In this document: piece by piece, positions 1-8,293 of the stretch | Layout of the letters: the number at the start of each line of letters is the position of its first letter | How positions within the stretch are numbered: the stretch's first letter is position 1 | Assembly (NCBI RefSeq): GCF_000430665.1 | Contig: NZ_KE387191.1 | Location: forward strand, 1-53,788 | DNA: 53,788 bases | Direction of reading: 5' to 3' | From: Aquimarina muelleri DSM 19832 | GTDB taxonomy: Bacteria; Bacteroidota; Bacteroidia; Flavobacteriales; Flavobacteriaceae | The notes under the pieces: generated by a model | Database searches by the model: none | What the model was told of the DNA's origin: nothing | Seen by the model: only the letters and a program-made list of their open reading frames with translations | Made by a program: the position numbers and the translations under genes

Positions 1-225
1 CAACCAATCACAATGAATATAACGAGAAGCTCCTGTCCAAATACCTAACCAAAAAGATTCTATAATATGCTCCGGTGAATAGCCACGATTAGAACCGGGT
101 TCAGGTAAATCTAATTCAGACATATACTCCCGAATCCCTGTTTGATCTATAAATCTTTTCATCAAACTCATACCGCCAAAAGGAGTGACTTGCTTATCTG
201 AATACTCAATAGGAAGGTTAACCAT
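1..225 (-). mobile_element. IS1380-type DDE transposase, N-terminal part (cut by window edge)
   Basis: The minus-strand frame is open from an ATG at 225 to the left edge, giving 75 residues of a longer protein. It reads MVNLPIEYSDKQVTPFGGMS at the start and later contains IESFWLGIWTGASRYIHCDW, which matches my recollection of the N-terminal region of IS1380-family (DDE group 1) transposases. The catalytic DDE residues would lie beyond the edge, so activity cannot be judged. The next gene upstream on the same strand ends at 372. The gap holds a perfect 14-bp hairpin at 308-347, which may belong to the element's end or be a terminator. Family assignment is by motif recognition only. Confidence 0.7.
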
Positions 226-307
226 ATGGGTGAAATTTAAAATATAACCTAAAGCTAGTAATAATCAATAGGAATAGCAATAATTTAAACCCTATTGCAT
301 AATTCAG

Positions 308-347
308 GTTTATCCTTTAAACTTACTTATAAATTTAAAGGATAAAC
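308..347. terminator. 14-bp perfect hairpin (terminator or IS end)
   Basis: GTTTATCCTTTAAA (308-321) is repeated as its exact reverse complement at 334-347 with a 12-nt loop. It sits just downstream of the minus-strand ACT-domain gene and upstream of the transposase. It may terminate that gene or be part of the insertion-sequence end. No clear U-tract follows on either strand, so the terminator reading is weak. Confidence 0.4.
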
Positions 348-371
348 GGCATTATAGTAGGTTTAAATACG

Positions 372-1016
372 TTAGTTTTCTTTTATTTCATTCATTAATA
401 AAAAAGCTTTATTAACATATTCTTTTTCTAAAAATAAAGTAAAATAATTGGAAGTAGAAATAACTTCAAAAACAGGAATACCTTCGTAAGCTAATAATTT
501 GAAAATATAAAAATATAAACCAATAGCTTTAGTGTTATCCTCAGGTAAACCTATAGAAATAGAGGATAAGTTATCAGCTACAGAAATACATGTTTCTTTT
601 TTAAAATGTTGTTCAACTATGTTTTTAAGCGATGAAGTTACCAAAATATTACTTTCCTGAAAATTGCTGGAATACGTAAAATATGCTTTAGTTTCGTTTT
701 TCACATTCTCTAAAAGATTACTCTGGCTCGTTAAAATACTATTAGAATTTAAGAAAGTATATTCTGTTATACCGGATCTTACTACGATATCTCCTAAATC
801 CCTTAAATTATCAATATGTTTAATTCGTTTGGGATGGTAACGTCTTAATGCCATAACGATAGAACCTGCTTTAACAGGTTTTTTCATTATTTTCTCTACA
901 GTTGGTAATAAATCAACAGCCAAAGAACTAAAGTTTATAATATCTCTAGATAGAGCATCCTCAAGAAAAGGTTGGTGCCTCAAAATATTATGCACACAAT
1001 CTGTAATTGTTTTCAT
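372..1016 (-). CDS. ACT-like domain protein divergent from aspartate kinase
   Basis: This 214-residue soluble protein has no signal peptide. The C-terminal ~65 residues (SISIGLPEDN..., then KLLAYEGIPVFEVISTSNYF and a closing helix) follow the pattern of the ACT domains that end aspartate kinases. The N-terminal ~70 residues are helical and include AGSIVMALRRYHPKRI, which could be a winged-helix-like or dimerising region. The gene is divergent from lysC, with 111 bp between the two start codons. A ligand-sensing regulatory role toward the aspartate pathway is inferred from the ACT domain and position. The molecular function is not known to me. The start is the first ATG, next to an AT-rich promoter region. 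Confidence 0.75.
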   Translation of the reverse strand: MKTITDCVHNILRHQPFLEDALSRDIINFSSLAVDLLPTVEKIMKKPVKAGSIVMALRRYHPKRIKHIDNLRDLGDIVVRSGITEYTFLNSNSILTSQSNLLENVKNETKAYFTYSSNFQESNILVTSSLKNIVEQHFKKETCISVADNLSSISIGLPEDNTKAIGLYFYIFKLLAYEGIPVFEVISTSNYFTLFLEKEYVNKAFLLMNEIKEN

Positions 1017-1127
1017 TGTTATATATTTAACATGCTGTGCAAATCTATGCTTTTTATTTTAAAAAATTTATTATATGTATGTTATTAACTAATTATGCAA
1101 TATTAAAAATAGTAAAAAGGTAGATTG

Positions 1128-2462
1128 ATGAAAATTTTAAAGTTTGGAGGAACCTCTGTTGGATCTGTAGAAAACCTAAATAGAGTAAAAGATATTTTAG
1201 TAGCAGATCAAGAAGATAAAATTGTAGTTTGTTCTGCTATGTCTGGTGTTACAGATCAGTTGGTTAGATTAGTGGAGAATATAAAATTTAATGACACAGA
1301 TGCTATAACCAGAAATTTACATCGTTTAGAAAGTAAACACACTGATGTGATAGATGTATTAATCACTAATGAAGAGATAAAGAATAGGCTTAAGGATGGT
1401 TTGTCTTCTATGATAACAGAAATGTTTGAGATAACTAGTCAAGAATATTCAGATGTCATAAATTCTAGAATAATTACGTACGGAGAAACATTACTAACTT
1501 ATATATTTTCTGGGTTTCTTAACTCTATAGGGGTTTCTAATATACTGTTAGATGCTAAGGATTTTATGTATGTGGATTCTGTGGATAATCCAAATCTGGA
1601 TAGGGTTGGTGAAAAGTTAAATGAAACTTTAAAAAATAACCCAGAATCATCTTTGTATATCACACAAGGTTTTGTTTGTAGAGATGAAAAAGAGCAGATT
1701 AGCCATCTAAAGAGAGGAGGAAGTGATTATACCGCTACCATTATTGCAGCATCTATAAATGCATCAGAAGTGCAAATTTGGACAGATATAGATGGGTTAC
1801 ACAATAATGATCCAAGATATGTAGACAATACACATCCTATTTCCCATCTTACTTATAATGAAGCAGCAGAATTAGCTTATTTCGGAGCCAAAATCCTTCA
1901 CCCACAAACAGTTTCGCCTTTAGTAGATAAAGATATTCCTGTATTTTTAAAAAATACTTTTGATCCAGACGCTACAGGAACCATAATTTCAAATAAAACA
2001 TACCAAAAAGGATTAAAAGCAATTTCAGCAAAGGATAATATTACAGCGATTAAGATAAAATCTAATCGAATGTTAATGACACATGGTTATCTAAGAAGGA
2101 TCTTTGAAGTTTTTGATAAGTACCATACTTCTATTGATATGATCACAACTTCAGAAATTGCGATATCACTAACTATAGACGATACTAATTACTTAGACGA
2201 AATAGTAAGAGAGATAGAGACTTATGGAGAGGTAACTGTAGATCAGGATCACAGTATAATATGTATAGTAGGAGAATCTGTAATTAATGATAAAAATTCA
2301 TACAGACTTTTTGAGATATTAAATTTCATTCCGGTACGAATGGTTTCTTATGGAGGAAGTAATAATAATATATCAATTCTGGTAGATACCAAAGATAAAA
2401 TACCAGCATTAAAATTTTTAAATGAAAAACTGTTTCTTTCTGAAAAAGAAGTAGTACTATAA
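1128..2462 (+). CDS. lysC: Aspartate kinase
   Basis: Aspartate kinase (444 aa) phosphorylates L-aspartate, the first step toward lysine, threonine, methionine and diaminopimelate. The N-terminal amino-acid kinase domain begins with KILKFGGTSVGS and continues with VVCSAMSGVTD, GGSDYTATI and WTDIDGLHNNDPR. Residues from about 300 onward form the ACT regulatory region (FEVFDKYHTSIDMITTSEIAI, then a second repeat). No homoserine dehydrogenase is fused to it. A TTG three bases upstream is in frame, but the ATG at 1128 fits the MKILKFGGTS start of the family. It is divergent from the ACT-domain gene and followed by two hairpins, so it is probably monocistronic. Its product aspartyl phosphate ultimately supplies threonine to IlvA, encoded elsewhere in this window. 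Confidence 0.93.
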   Translation: MKILKFGGTSVGSVENLNRVKDILVADQEDKIVVCSAMSGVTDQLVRLVENIKFNDTDAITRNLHRLESKHTDVIDVLITNEEIKNRLKDGLSSMITEMFEITSQEYSDVINSRIITYGETLLTYIFSGFLNSIGVSNILLDAKDFMYVDSVDNPNLDRVGEKLNETLKNNPESSLYITQGFVCRDEKEQISHLKRGGSDYTATIIAASINASEVQIWTDIDGLHNNDPRYVDNTHPISHLTYNEAAELAYFGAKILHPQTVSPLVDKDIPVFLKNTFDPDATGTIISNKTYQKGLKAISAKDNITAIKIKSNRMLMTHGYLRRIFEVFDKYHTSIDMITTSEIAISLTIDDTNYLDEIVREIETYGEVTVDQDHSIICIVGESVINDKNSYRLFEILNFIPVRMVSYGGSNNNISILVDTKDKIPALKFLNEKLFLSEKEVVL

Positions 2463-2491
2463 TTGTTTGTTATGTAATTTATACATAATAT

Positions 2492-2556
2492 AAGTAGGGT
2501 GTAAGCTTTGTTATGATTTCATATGTAATATATTTAATGAAGTGACAGCCCTACTT
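2492..2556 (+). terminator. Hairpin after lysC
   Basis: AAGTAGGG (2492-2499) pairs with CCCTACTT (2549-2556), with TGT/ACA extending the stem inward around a bulge. It begins 30 nt after the lysC stop. The following TTATAAGTATTGTTTT is only loosely U-rich, so it may be a terminator or a 3' stabilising structure. Confidence 0.45.
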
Positions 2557-2631
2557 TTATAAGTATTGTTTTAATCTACATTATGGAGTTTAATTCTCCG
2601 AGAGTATTGATTATAACAAAGTGTAAAAAAT

Positions 2632-2690
2632 ATCCACTCGATATACTTTTCTTATGATAAGGCTATCTAGTGGATGTTTTTTTTATTTTA
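2632..2690 (+). terminator. Intrinsic terminator between lysC and yifB
   Basis: ATCCACTCGATA (2632-2643) pairs with TATCTAGTGGAT (2664-2675) with one mismatch. G and a long T-run (2677 onward) follow directly. This is the clearest terminator in the 308-bp gap between lysC and the YifB gene. Otherwise I see only AT-rich promoter-like sequence before 2771. Confidence 0.7.
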
Positions 2691-2770
2691 ATTTCCTTTC
2701 CATACAAAAAATAAGTTTCATTTTTTAAAACTTCTTATGCTTATGTTTGTATTTATGTTAAATATAAAAT

Positions 2771-4309
2771 ATGCTTACAAAAGTATTTGGTAGTGCTGTT
2801 TTTGGAGTGGAAGCAACTTCAATAACTGTAGAAGTTAATATTGATAAGGGAATAGGGTATCATTTAGTAGGTTTGCCAGACAATGCAATAAAAGAGAGTA
2901 GTTATCGTATTGCTGCAGCCTTACAAAACAACGGGTATAAATTACCAGGAAAGAAAATAACTATCAATATGGCACCTGCAGATTTAAGAAAAGAAGGTTC
3001 TGCCTATGATCTCACACTAGCCTTGGGGATTCTTGCTGCAAGTTCTCAAATTAAAGGAACTGCTATTTCAGAATACTTAATAATGGGAGAATTATCTCTG
3101 GATGGTACCTTACAACCAATAAGAGGAGCGCTTCCTATCGCTATTAAAGCTCGCGAAGAGGGATTTAAGGGCTTTATATTACCTAATCAAAACGCTAAAG
3201 AAGCTGCGATTGTAGATAATTTAGAGGTGTATGGAGTAGATAACATTAAAGAAGTAATTGATTTTTTTGATGAAAAAGGAACATTGGAGCAAACTATAGT
3301 AAACACAAGAGAAGAGTTTTATACCGCATTAGATAATCCCGAATTTGATTTTGCAGATGTAAAAGGACAAGAAAGTATAAAACGATGTATGGAAATTGCC
3401 GCTGCAGGAGGACATAATATTATATTGGTAGGTCCGCCAGGAAGCGGCAAAACAATGCTGAGTAAAAGATTACCTAGTATTTTGCCTCCAATGTCATTAC
3501 AAGAAGCTTTAGAGACTACAAAAATACATAGTGTTGTAGGACGTGTTAAAAATAACGTTGGATTAATGGCGCAGCGTCCATTCAGGAGTCCGCATCATAC
3601 CATATCTAATGTAGCATTAGTAGGAGGAGGAAGTTACCCGCAACCAGGTGAAATATCGTTATCTCACAATGGAGTTTTATTTTTAGACGAATTACCAGAA
3701 TTTAAACGAGAAGTTTTAGAAGTAATGCGGCAACCTCTTGAAGATAGAGAAGTAACCATATCCAGAGCTAAGTTTACAGTAACCTATCCATCTAGTTTTA
3801 TGTTGGTAGCCAGCATGAACCCAAGTCCTGGAGGCTATTTTAATGATCCTAGTGCCCCTGTTACATCTTCACCCGCAGAAATGCAGCGCTATCTTAGTAA
3901 AATATCTGGGCCACTATTAGATCGAATCGATATTCATATAGAGGTTACACCAGTACCATTTGATAAGCTTAGCGAAGAGAGAAGAGGAGAATCAAGCGTA
4001 GAAATAAGAAAACGGGTAACTTTTGCCAGAGATATCCAAACCAAACGTTTTGAAGCTCTAAAAAACATACACTATAATGCACAAATGGGAGTAAAACAAA
4101 TACGAGAATATTGTGCATTAGAAAACAGTTCAAAAGAACTACTTAAAACGGCAATGGAAAGACTAAACCTTTCTGCAAGGGCCTATGATCGTATTCTAAA
4201 AGTGTCCAGAACTATAGCAGATTTAGAAGGTGCTGAATCTATAAAAGGAGATCATATTTCTGAAGCCATACAATACAGAAGCCTGGATCGTGATGGGTGG
4301 TTAGGGTGA
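2771..4309 (+). CDS. yifB: YifB/ComM family Mg-chelatase-like AAA+ ATPase
   Basis: A full-length 512-aa YifB-type protein. The N-terminal ChlI-like domain (residues 1-170, starting MLTKVFGSAVFGVEA) is followed by the AAA+ core with Walker A GPPGSGKTM (about 221-229), Walker B GVLFLDELPEF and the arginine-containing FRSPHHTISN motif, then a C-terminal ChlI domain ending in AIQYRSLDR. Proteobacterial homologues (ComM) are hexameric helicases that promote branch migration during natural transformation. Whether this one has that role is inference. It stands alone between lysC and the DUF2891 cluster. Start and end agree with family length. Confidence 0.92.
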   Translation: MLTKVFGSAVFGVEATSITVEVNIDKGIGYHLVGLPDNAIKESSYRIAAALQNNGYKLPGKKITINMAPADLRKEGSAYDLTLALGILAASSQIKGTAISEYLIMGELSLDGTLQPIRGALPIAIKAREEGFKGFILPNQNAKEAAIVDNLEVYGVDNIKEVIDFFDEKGTLEQTIVNTREEFYTALDNPEFDFADVKGQESIKRCMEIAAAGGHNIILVGPPGSGKTMLSKRLPSILPPMSLQEALETTKIHSVVGRVKNNVGLMAQRPFRSPHHTISNVALVGGGSYPQPGEISLSHNGVLFLDELPEFKREVLEVMRQPLEDREVTISRAKFTVTYPSSFMLVASMNPSPGGYFNDPSAPVTSSPAEMQRYLSKISGPLLDRIDIHIEVTPVPFDKLSEERRGESSVEIRKRVTFARDIQTKRFEALKNIHYNAQMGVKQIREYCALENSSKELLKTAMERLNLSARAYDRILKVSRTIADLEGAESIKGDHISEAIQYRSLDRDGWLG

Positions 4310-4456
4310 TATGTTTTCAGTGTTTTAACAGTATACTTTAGTATTTACTTAAAATTTATAAACTATTCCCCGTTCTTATTAACAATTTTAGTGGTCTACA
4401 TTGTGAAATCAATATTTTTAGAGAAATCATTTTTTTCAAAACTTTAAATATTGATT

Positions 4457-5587
4457 ATGAACCGAATACTATTTTTGATGATAGGGATCGTTCTTTTAGG
4501 TTGTAATAAAGAAGTAAAAACACAAAATCAACAGTTAGAAGAAGTAAACACTGAAGCAGTACAAGAAAATCCAATAGAAGCTCCTTTGCAACTCACCTTA
4601 AAACAAGCAAATACTCTTGCAGATTTGCCATTAGCTTGCTTGCAAATAGAATATCCTAACAAATTAGGACAGACATTAGGAGGAAAAGAAAATATAGGAG
4701 AACCCCATAGTTTGCATCCGGCGTTTTATGGTTGTTTTGATTGGCATTCTTCAGTGCACGGGCACTGGTCTTTAGTAAAACTTCTAAAAGAGTTTCCAAA
4801 CCTTGAAAAAAGAGAAGAAGCCAGAACTAAATTGCTTCAAAATATATCCGCAAAAAATATAGAAGAAGAGGTTTCTTATTTTCAAGGAAAGCATAACAAA
4901 TCTTATGAAAGAACATATGGCTGGGCGTGGTTACTTAAATTGGCAGAAGAGTTGCATACTTGGCAAGATCCTCTGGCAAGAGAGTTAGAACAAAACTTAC
5001 AGCCATTAACAGATATTATAGTACAAAGGTATATTGATTTTTTACCAAAGTTAAAATACCCAGTTCGAGTAGGAGAGCACCCAAATACAGCATTTGGATT
5101 ATCTTTTGCATGGGATTATGCACATACTACAGAGAATCAAAAACTGAAAGCGCTTATAGAAAACAGAGCAAAAGATTTTTATATAAAAGATAAAGGTTGT
5201 CCGATTAGTTGGGAGCCTGGTGGTTATGATTTTTTATCTCCTTGTTTAGAAGAAATCGATTTAATGCGAAGAATATTAGATAAATACCAGTTTGATATTT
5301 GGATTACCAACTTTATGCCACAACTTAAAAATAAAGATTTTACTATTTCTGTCGGAGAGGTATCGGATCGTACCGACGGAAAATTAGTGCATTTAGATGG
5401 GCTTAATTTTAGCAGAGCTTGGGTTTTATACGGGCTTGCAAAGCAATATGAAGACTATGCACATCTTTTTTCAGTAGCAAATGCACATGTTAATTATTCC
5501 TTACCAAATCTGGTAGCCGATAGTTATGAAGGAGGGCATTGGCTTGGATCATTTGCTATTTATGCTTTAGATACTAATGCAGAGTAA
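4457..5587 (+). CDS. DUF2891 family lipoprotein, oxoproline cluster
   Basis: This 376-aa protein has a lipoprotein signal: MNRILFLMIGIVLLGC, with Cys16-17 as the lipidation site. A TTG two codons upstream is possible, but the ATG at 4457 gives the better signal. The rest is rich in aromatic, His and Glu motifs typical of DUF2891: FDWHSSVHGHW, YGWAWLLKLAEEL, EPGGYDFLSPCLEE and YEGGHWLG. The even spacing of helices suggests an alpha/alpha toroid of the glycoside-hydrolase type, which is inference. Its stop abuts the NRAMP start codon with no gap, so the two are translationally coupled. I recall DUF2891 genes next to pyroglutamyl-peptidase and DUF969/DUF979 genes elsewhere, consistent with a role in 5-oxoproline metabolism. 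The biochemical function is unknown. Confidence 0.8.
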   Translation: MNRILFLMIGIVLLGCNKEVKTQNQQLEEVNTEAVQENPIEAPLQLTLKQANTLADLPLACLQIEYPNKLGQTLGGKENIGEPHSLHPAFYGCFDWHSSVHGHWSLVKLLKEFPNLEKREEARTKLLQNISAKNIEEEVSYFQGKHNKSYERTYGWAWLLKLAEELHTWQDPLARELEQNLQPLTDIIVQRYIDFLPKLKYPVRVGEHPNTAFGLSFAWDYAHTTENQKLKALIENRAKDFYIKDKGCPISWEPGGYDFLSPCLEEIDLMRRILDKYQFDIWITNFMPQLKNKDFTISVGEVSDRTDGKLVHLDGLNFSRAWVLYGLAKQYEDYAHLFSVANAHVNYSLPNLVADSYEGGHWLGSFAIYALDTNAE

Positions 5588-6805
5588 ATGAAAAAATTTT
5601 TTAATATAGGACCAGGTACTTGGGTAACAGCAGCTTTTATAGGTCCAGGAACAGTAACCGTATGTACTTTGGCAGGAGTACAATTTGGGTTTTCATTACT
5701 ATGGGCTTTAGTATTATCTATTATTGCCTGCGTGGTTTTGCAAGAAATGGCAGCAAGATTAGGAGTGGTTACTCAAAAAGGACTAAGCGAAGTGTTAAAA
5801 TCACAGTTCGATAATAAAATTGTAAGAGGGATACTGATTGCTTTAATCTTATCCGCAATTTTTATAGGTAATGCAGCTTATGAGGCAGGTAATATAAGCG
5901 GAGGAGCATTAGGGTTATCGACACTTTTAGAATCTTCAGGAGATAACGAACAAAGCATTTCGATCAATTATTTTAGCATAGCTATTGGTATAATAGCTTT
6001 TGTGTTATTGTATATAGGTAATTATAAGGTGCTGGAGCGTAGTTTAATAGTATTGGTTTTATTAATGAGTGCAGCATTTATTGTAATTGCAATAGTGACC
6101 AAACCAGATCTTTCTCTTCTTTTTAGAGGTTTTGTTCCTGATTTTTCGACAGATAATATACTTACTATTGTAGGTTTAATAGGTACTACAGTAGTGCCGT
6201 ATAATCTATTTCTGCATGCATCCATAGTTAGTGAAAAATGGAAATCTACAGAGGATTTACCCGAAGCAAAAAAGGATACCATAGTTGCCATAATATTAGG
6301 AGGATTGGTCTCTATGGCAATCATAATAACCGGAGCAGCAATACAAGAAACAGAAATAAATAATGCAGCCGATTTGGCAAAAGGATTAGAGCCTGTTTTT
6401 GGTTCTATGGCAAAATATGTGTTATCTGTAGGGCTGTTTTCAGCAGGAATTACATCGGCAATTACAGCTCCTCTTGGAGCAGCTTATGTTGTAAAAGGTT
6501 GTTTGGGATGGCAGTCAAATCTTAAGAGTAAATCCTTTAGAGCAGTGTGGATGTTTATCCTTTTTTTAGGAGTTTTATTTTCTTCATTAGGGATAAAATC
6601 TATAGTGATTATTCAGTTTGCTCAAGTTGCAAATGGACTTCTTTTACCCATCATAGCAGCCTTCCTTTTATGGGTTATGAATCAACAAAAAATACTAGGT
6701 AAATATACCAATACCTGGAAACAAAATCTGATAGGGATTTTCATATTGGTGATTACTTGTTTTTTAGGTTTTAGAGGGGTGTGGAAAGTGATCATAAATT
6801 TGTAA
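5588..6805 (+). CDS. NRAMP-fold permease with altered metal-site residues
   Basis: An integral membrane protein of 405 aa with about 11 hydrophobic segments and the NRAMP fold. The helix 1 motif, DPGN in metal transporters, is here G19-P20-G21-T22. The helix 6 motif, normally MPHN, is V203-P204-Y205-N206. The Asp, Asn and Met ligands that bind Mn2+/Fe2+ in characterised NRAMPs are therefore all absent, so metal transport is doubtful. The gene starts directly at the stop codon of the DUF2891 gene and precedes pxpA by 25 bp. B. subtilis has an NRAMP-like gene (ycsG) in its ycsF-kipI-kipA operon, which supports a conserved partnership with 5-oxoprolinase. Uptake of 5-oxoproline or a related compound is my inference. 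Confidence 0.85.
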   Translation: MKKFFNIGPGTWVTAAFIGPGTVTVCTLAGVQFGFSLLWALVLSIIACVVLQEMAARLGVVTQKGLSEVLKSQFDNKIVRGILIALILSAIFIGNAAYEAGNISGGALGLSTLLESSGDNEQSISINYFSIAIGIIAFVLLYIGNYKVLERSLIVLVLLMSAAFIVIAIVTKPDLSLLFRGFVPDFSTDNILTIVGLIGTTVVPYNLFLHASIVSEKWKSTEDLPEAKKDTIVAIILGGLVSMAIIITGAAIQETEINNAADLAKGLEPVFGSMAKYVLSVGLFSAGITSAITAPLGAAYVVKGCLGWQSNLKSKSFRAVWMFILFLGVLFSSLGIKSIVIIQFAQVANGLLLPIIAAFLLWVMNQQKILGKYTNTWKQNLIGIFILVITCFLGFRGVWKVIINL

Positions 6806-6830
6806 GTGTAAAAAATATATTTTGTAGGAA

Positions 6831-7556
6831 ATGAATACAATGATTTTTAATGCAGATGTGGGAGAAGAAGCAGGTTTTGATGCAGAAATAATGCCTTTTA
6901 TTACTTGGTGTAATATAGCTTGTGGAGAGCATGCAGGTAACGGTGAAGTGATACGAAAAACGATCGAACTGGCAATAAAGAATAATGTGAAAATAGGAGC
7001 ACATCCTTCTTATCCGGATCGCAAAAATTTGGGTAGAATAAAGATGGATATGCCGTATCAAAACTTGGTAGACATAGTAACCGATCAGATTGGGCTAGTA
7101 AAATCTTATGCAGAAAAAGCAGGAGTGTATTTACATCATATAAAGCCTCATGGAGCTTTGTATAATGAAGCTTTTAAAAATGAAGAAGTAGCTTCTGCAA
7201 TTTTAGAATCTATCAAAAATATCGATAAAAGATTATGTATTATTACGCAAAAAGAATCTAAATTATCGTATCTTGCACAAGGTGATTTTAGGGTGAGGCA
7301 CGAAGTTTTTGCAGATCGCAATTATAATGAAGATGTATCGCTGGTTTCTCGTTCTGAAAAAAATGCAGTCTTAACAGATGCAAAGGAAATTTTTGATCAT
7401 GTGCTCAGAATGGTGTCTAAAGGAAAAGTGAAAACTAAAAATGGAGTAGAAGTTCCTGTTGGTTTCGATACCATATGTGTGCATGGAGATAATCCAAAAG
7501 CTGTTCAGATTTTACAGTATTTGCATAAGGAGTTTTCATTGTTGAATTTGTTGTGA
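6831..7556 (+). CDS. pxpA: 5-oxoprolinase subunit PxpA (LamB/YcsF family)
   Basis: This 241-aa cytoplasmic LamB/YcsF protein is one of three components of the bacterial ATP-dependent 5-oxoprolinase, which opens 5-oxo-L-proline to glutamate. Family landmarks are FNADVGEEAGFD, the WCNIACGEHAG segment, IGAHPSYPDRKNLGR, HIKPHGALYN and, at the end, FDTICVHGDNP. The canonical FHAGDP reads EHAGNG here, a modest departure. It lies 25 bp after the NRAMP-like gene and overlaps pxpB by 4 bp. Identification is strong because pxpB and pxpC follow in order. Confidence 0.93.
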   Translation: MNTMIFNADVGEEAGFDAEIMPFITWCNIACGEHAGNGEVIRKTIELAIKNNVKIGAHPSYPDRKNLGRIKMDMPYQNLVDIVTDQIGLVKSYAEKAGVYLHHIKPHGALYNEAFKNEEVASAILESIKNIDKRLCIITQKESKLSYLAQGDFRVRHEVFADRNYNEDVSLVSRSEKNAVLTDAKEIFDHVLRMVSKGKVKTKNGVEVPVGFDTICVHGDNPKAVQILQYLHKEFSLLNLL

Positions 7557-8293
7557 ATTATAAAAAGATGATCGATAAATTACAATATATAAGGTATTCA
7601 GAAAAGGCAATTTTAATTCAATGGTCTTCAGAAATAGATGAAAGAACATTGCAAAACCTTCTTTTTTACAAAAAAAGGATAGAGATTTTTTATGATAAAC
7701 TAATTATTGAGGTAATATCTGCATATAACTCGTTATTAGTTTATTATAATGTAGCTATAGAGGATTTCTATAGTGCTGTTTTGGAACTGAAATCACTATG
7801 TTTTTCGGGGTTTAAAAATTTGAAGGTAAAAAATCGACTGTGGAAAATACCTGTTTGCTACTCTCCTTCTTTAGCTTCGGATTTAGAAAATTTTGCTAGC
7901 CAAAAATCGCTAAGAATCGATGAGGTGATTATGATGCATACTGCTCCTTTGTATAAAGTTTATTTTATTGGTTTTTTACCTGGGTTTTTGTACTTAGGTG
8001 GTTTGGTAGATCCACTACATCTTGCTAGAAAAAGTACACCTTCATTACAGGTTAAAAAAGGATCGGTTGCTATCGGCGGAAAACAAACTGGTGTCTATCC
8101 AATAGATAGCCCTGGTGGATGGCATGTTATAGGTGTGTGTCCGTTGGATTTTTTTGACCCAAAATCAGATCCATGCTGTTTTATTTCTCCTGGGGATAGT
8201 GTTCAATTTATATCGATAAAAGAAAAAAAATATAACGATATAAGGTTATTGGTTTCTAACGGGGTTTATCTTCCAGAATCTGTAATTTTATGA
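7553..8293 (+). CDS. pxpB: 5-oxoprolinase subunit PxpB (KipI family)
   Basis: Carboxyltransferase-domain subunit B of the Pxp 5-oxoprolinase. Recognisable blocks are YKVYFIGFLPGFLYLGGL, STPSLQVKKGSVAIGGKQTG and YPIDSPGGWHVIG. Two starts are possible. The GTG at 7553 overlaps the pxpA stop (GTGA). The ATG at 7568 is five codons later, leads into MIDKLQYIRYSEKAILIQW and is closer to the usual PxpB start. The 3' end overlaps pxpC by ATGA at 8290-8293. The homologue KipI inhibits the sporulation kinase KinA in B. subtilis, but the conserved role is with PxpA and PxpC. Confidence 0.9.
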   Translation: MNYKKMIDKLQYIRYSEKAILIQWSSEIDERTLQNLLFYKKRIEIFYDKLIIEVISAYNSLLVYYNVAIEDFYSAVLELKSLCFSGFKNLKVKNRLWKIPVCYSPSLASDLENFASQKSLRIDEVIMMHTAPLYKVYFIGFLPGFLYLGGLVDPLHLARKSTPSLQVKKGSVAIGGKQTGVYPIDSPGGWHVIGVCPLDFFDPKSDPCCFISPGDSVQFISIKEKKYNDIRLLVSNGVYLPESVIL

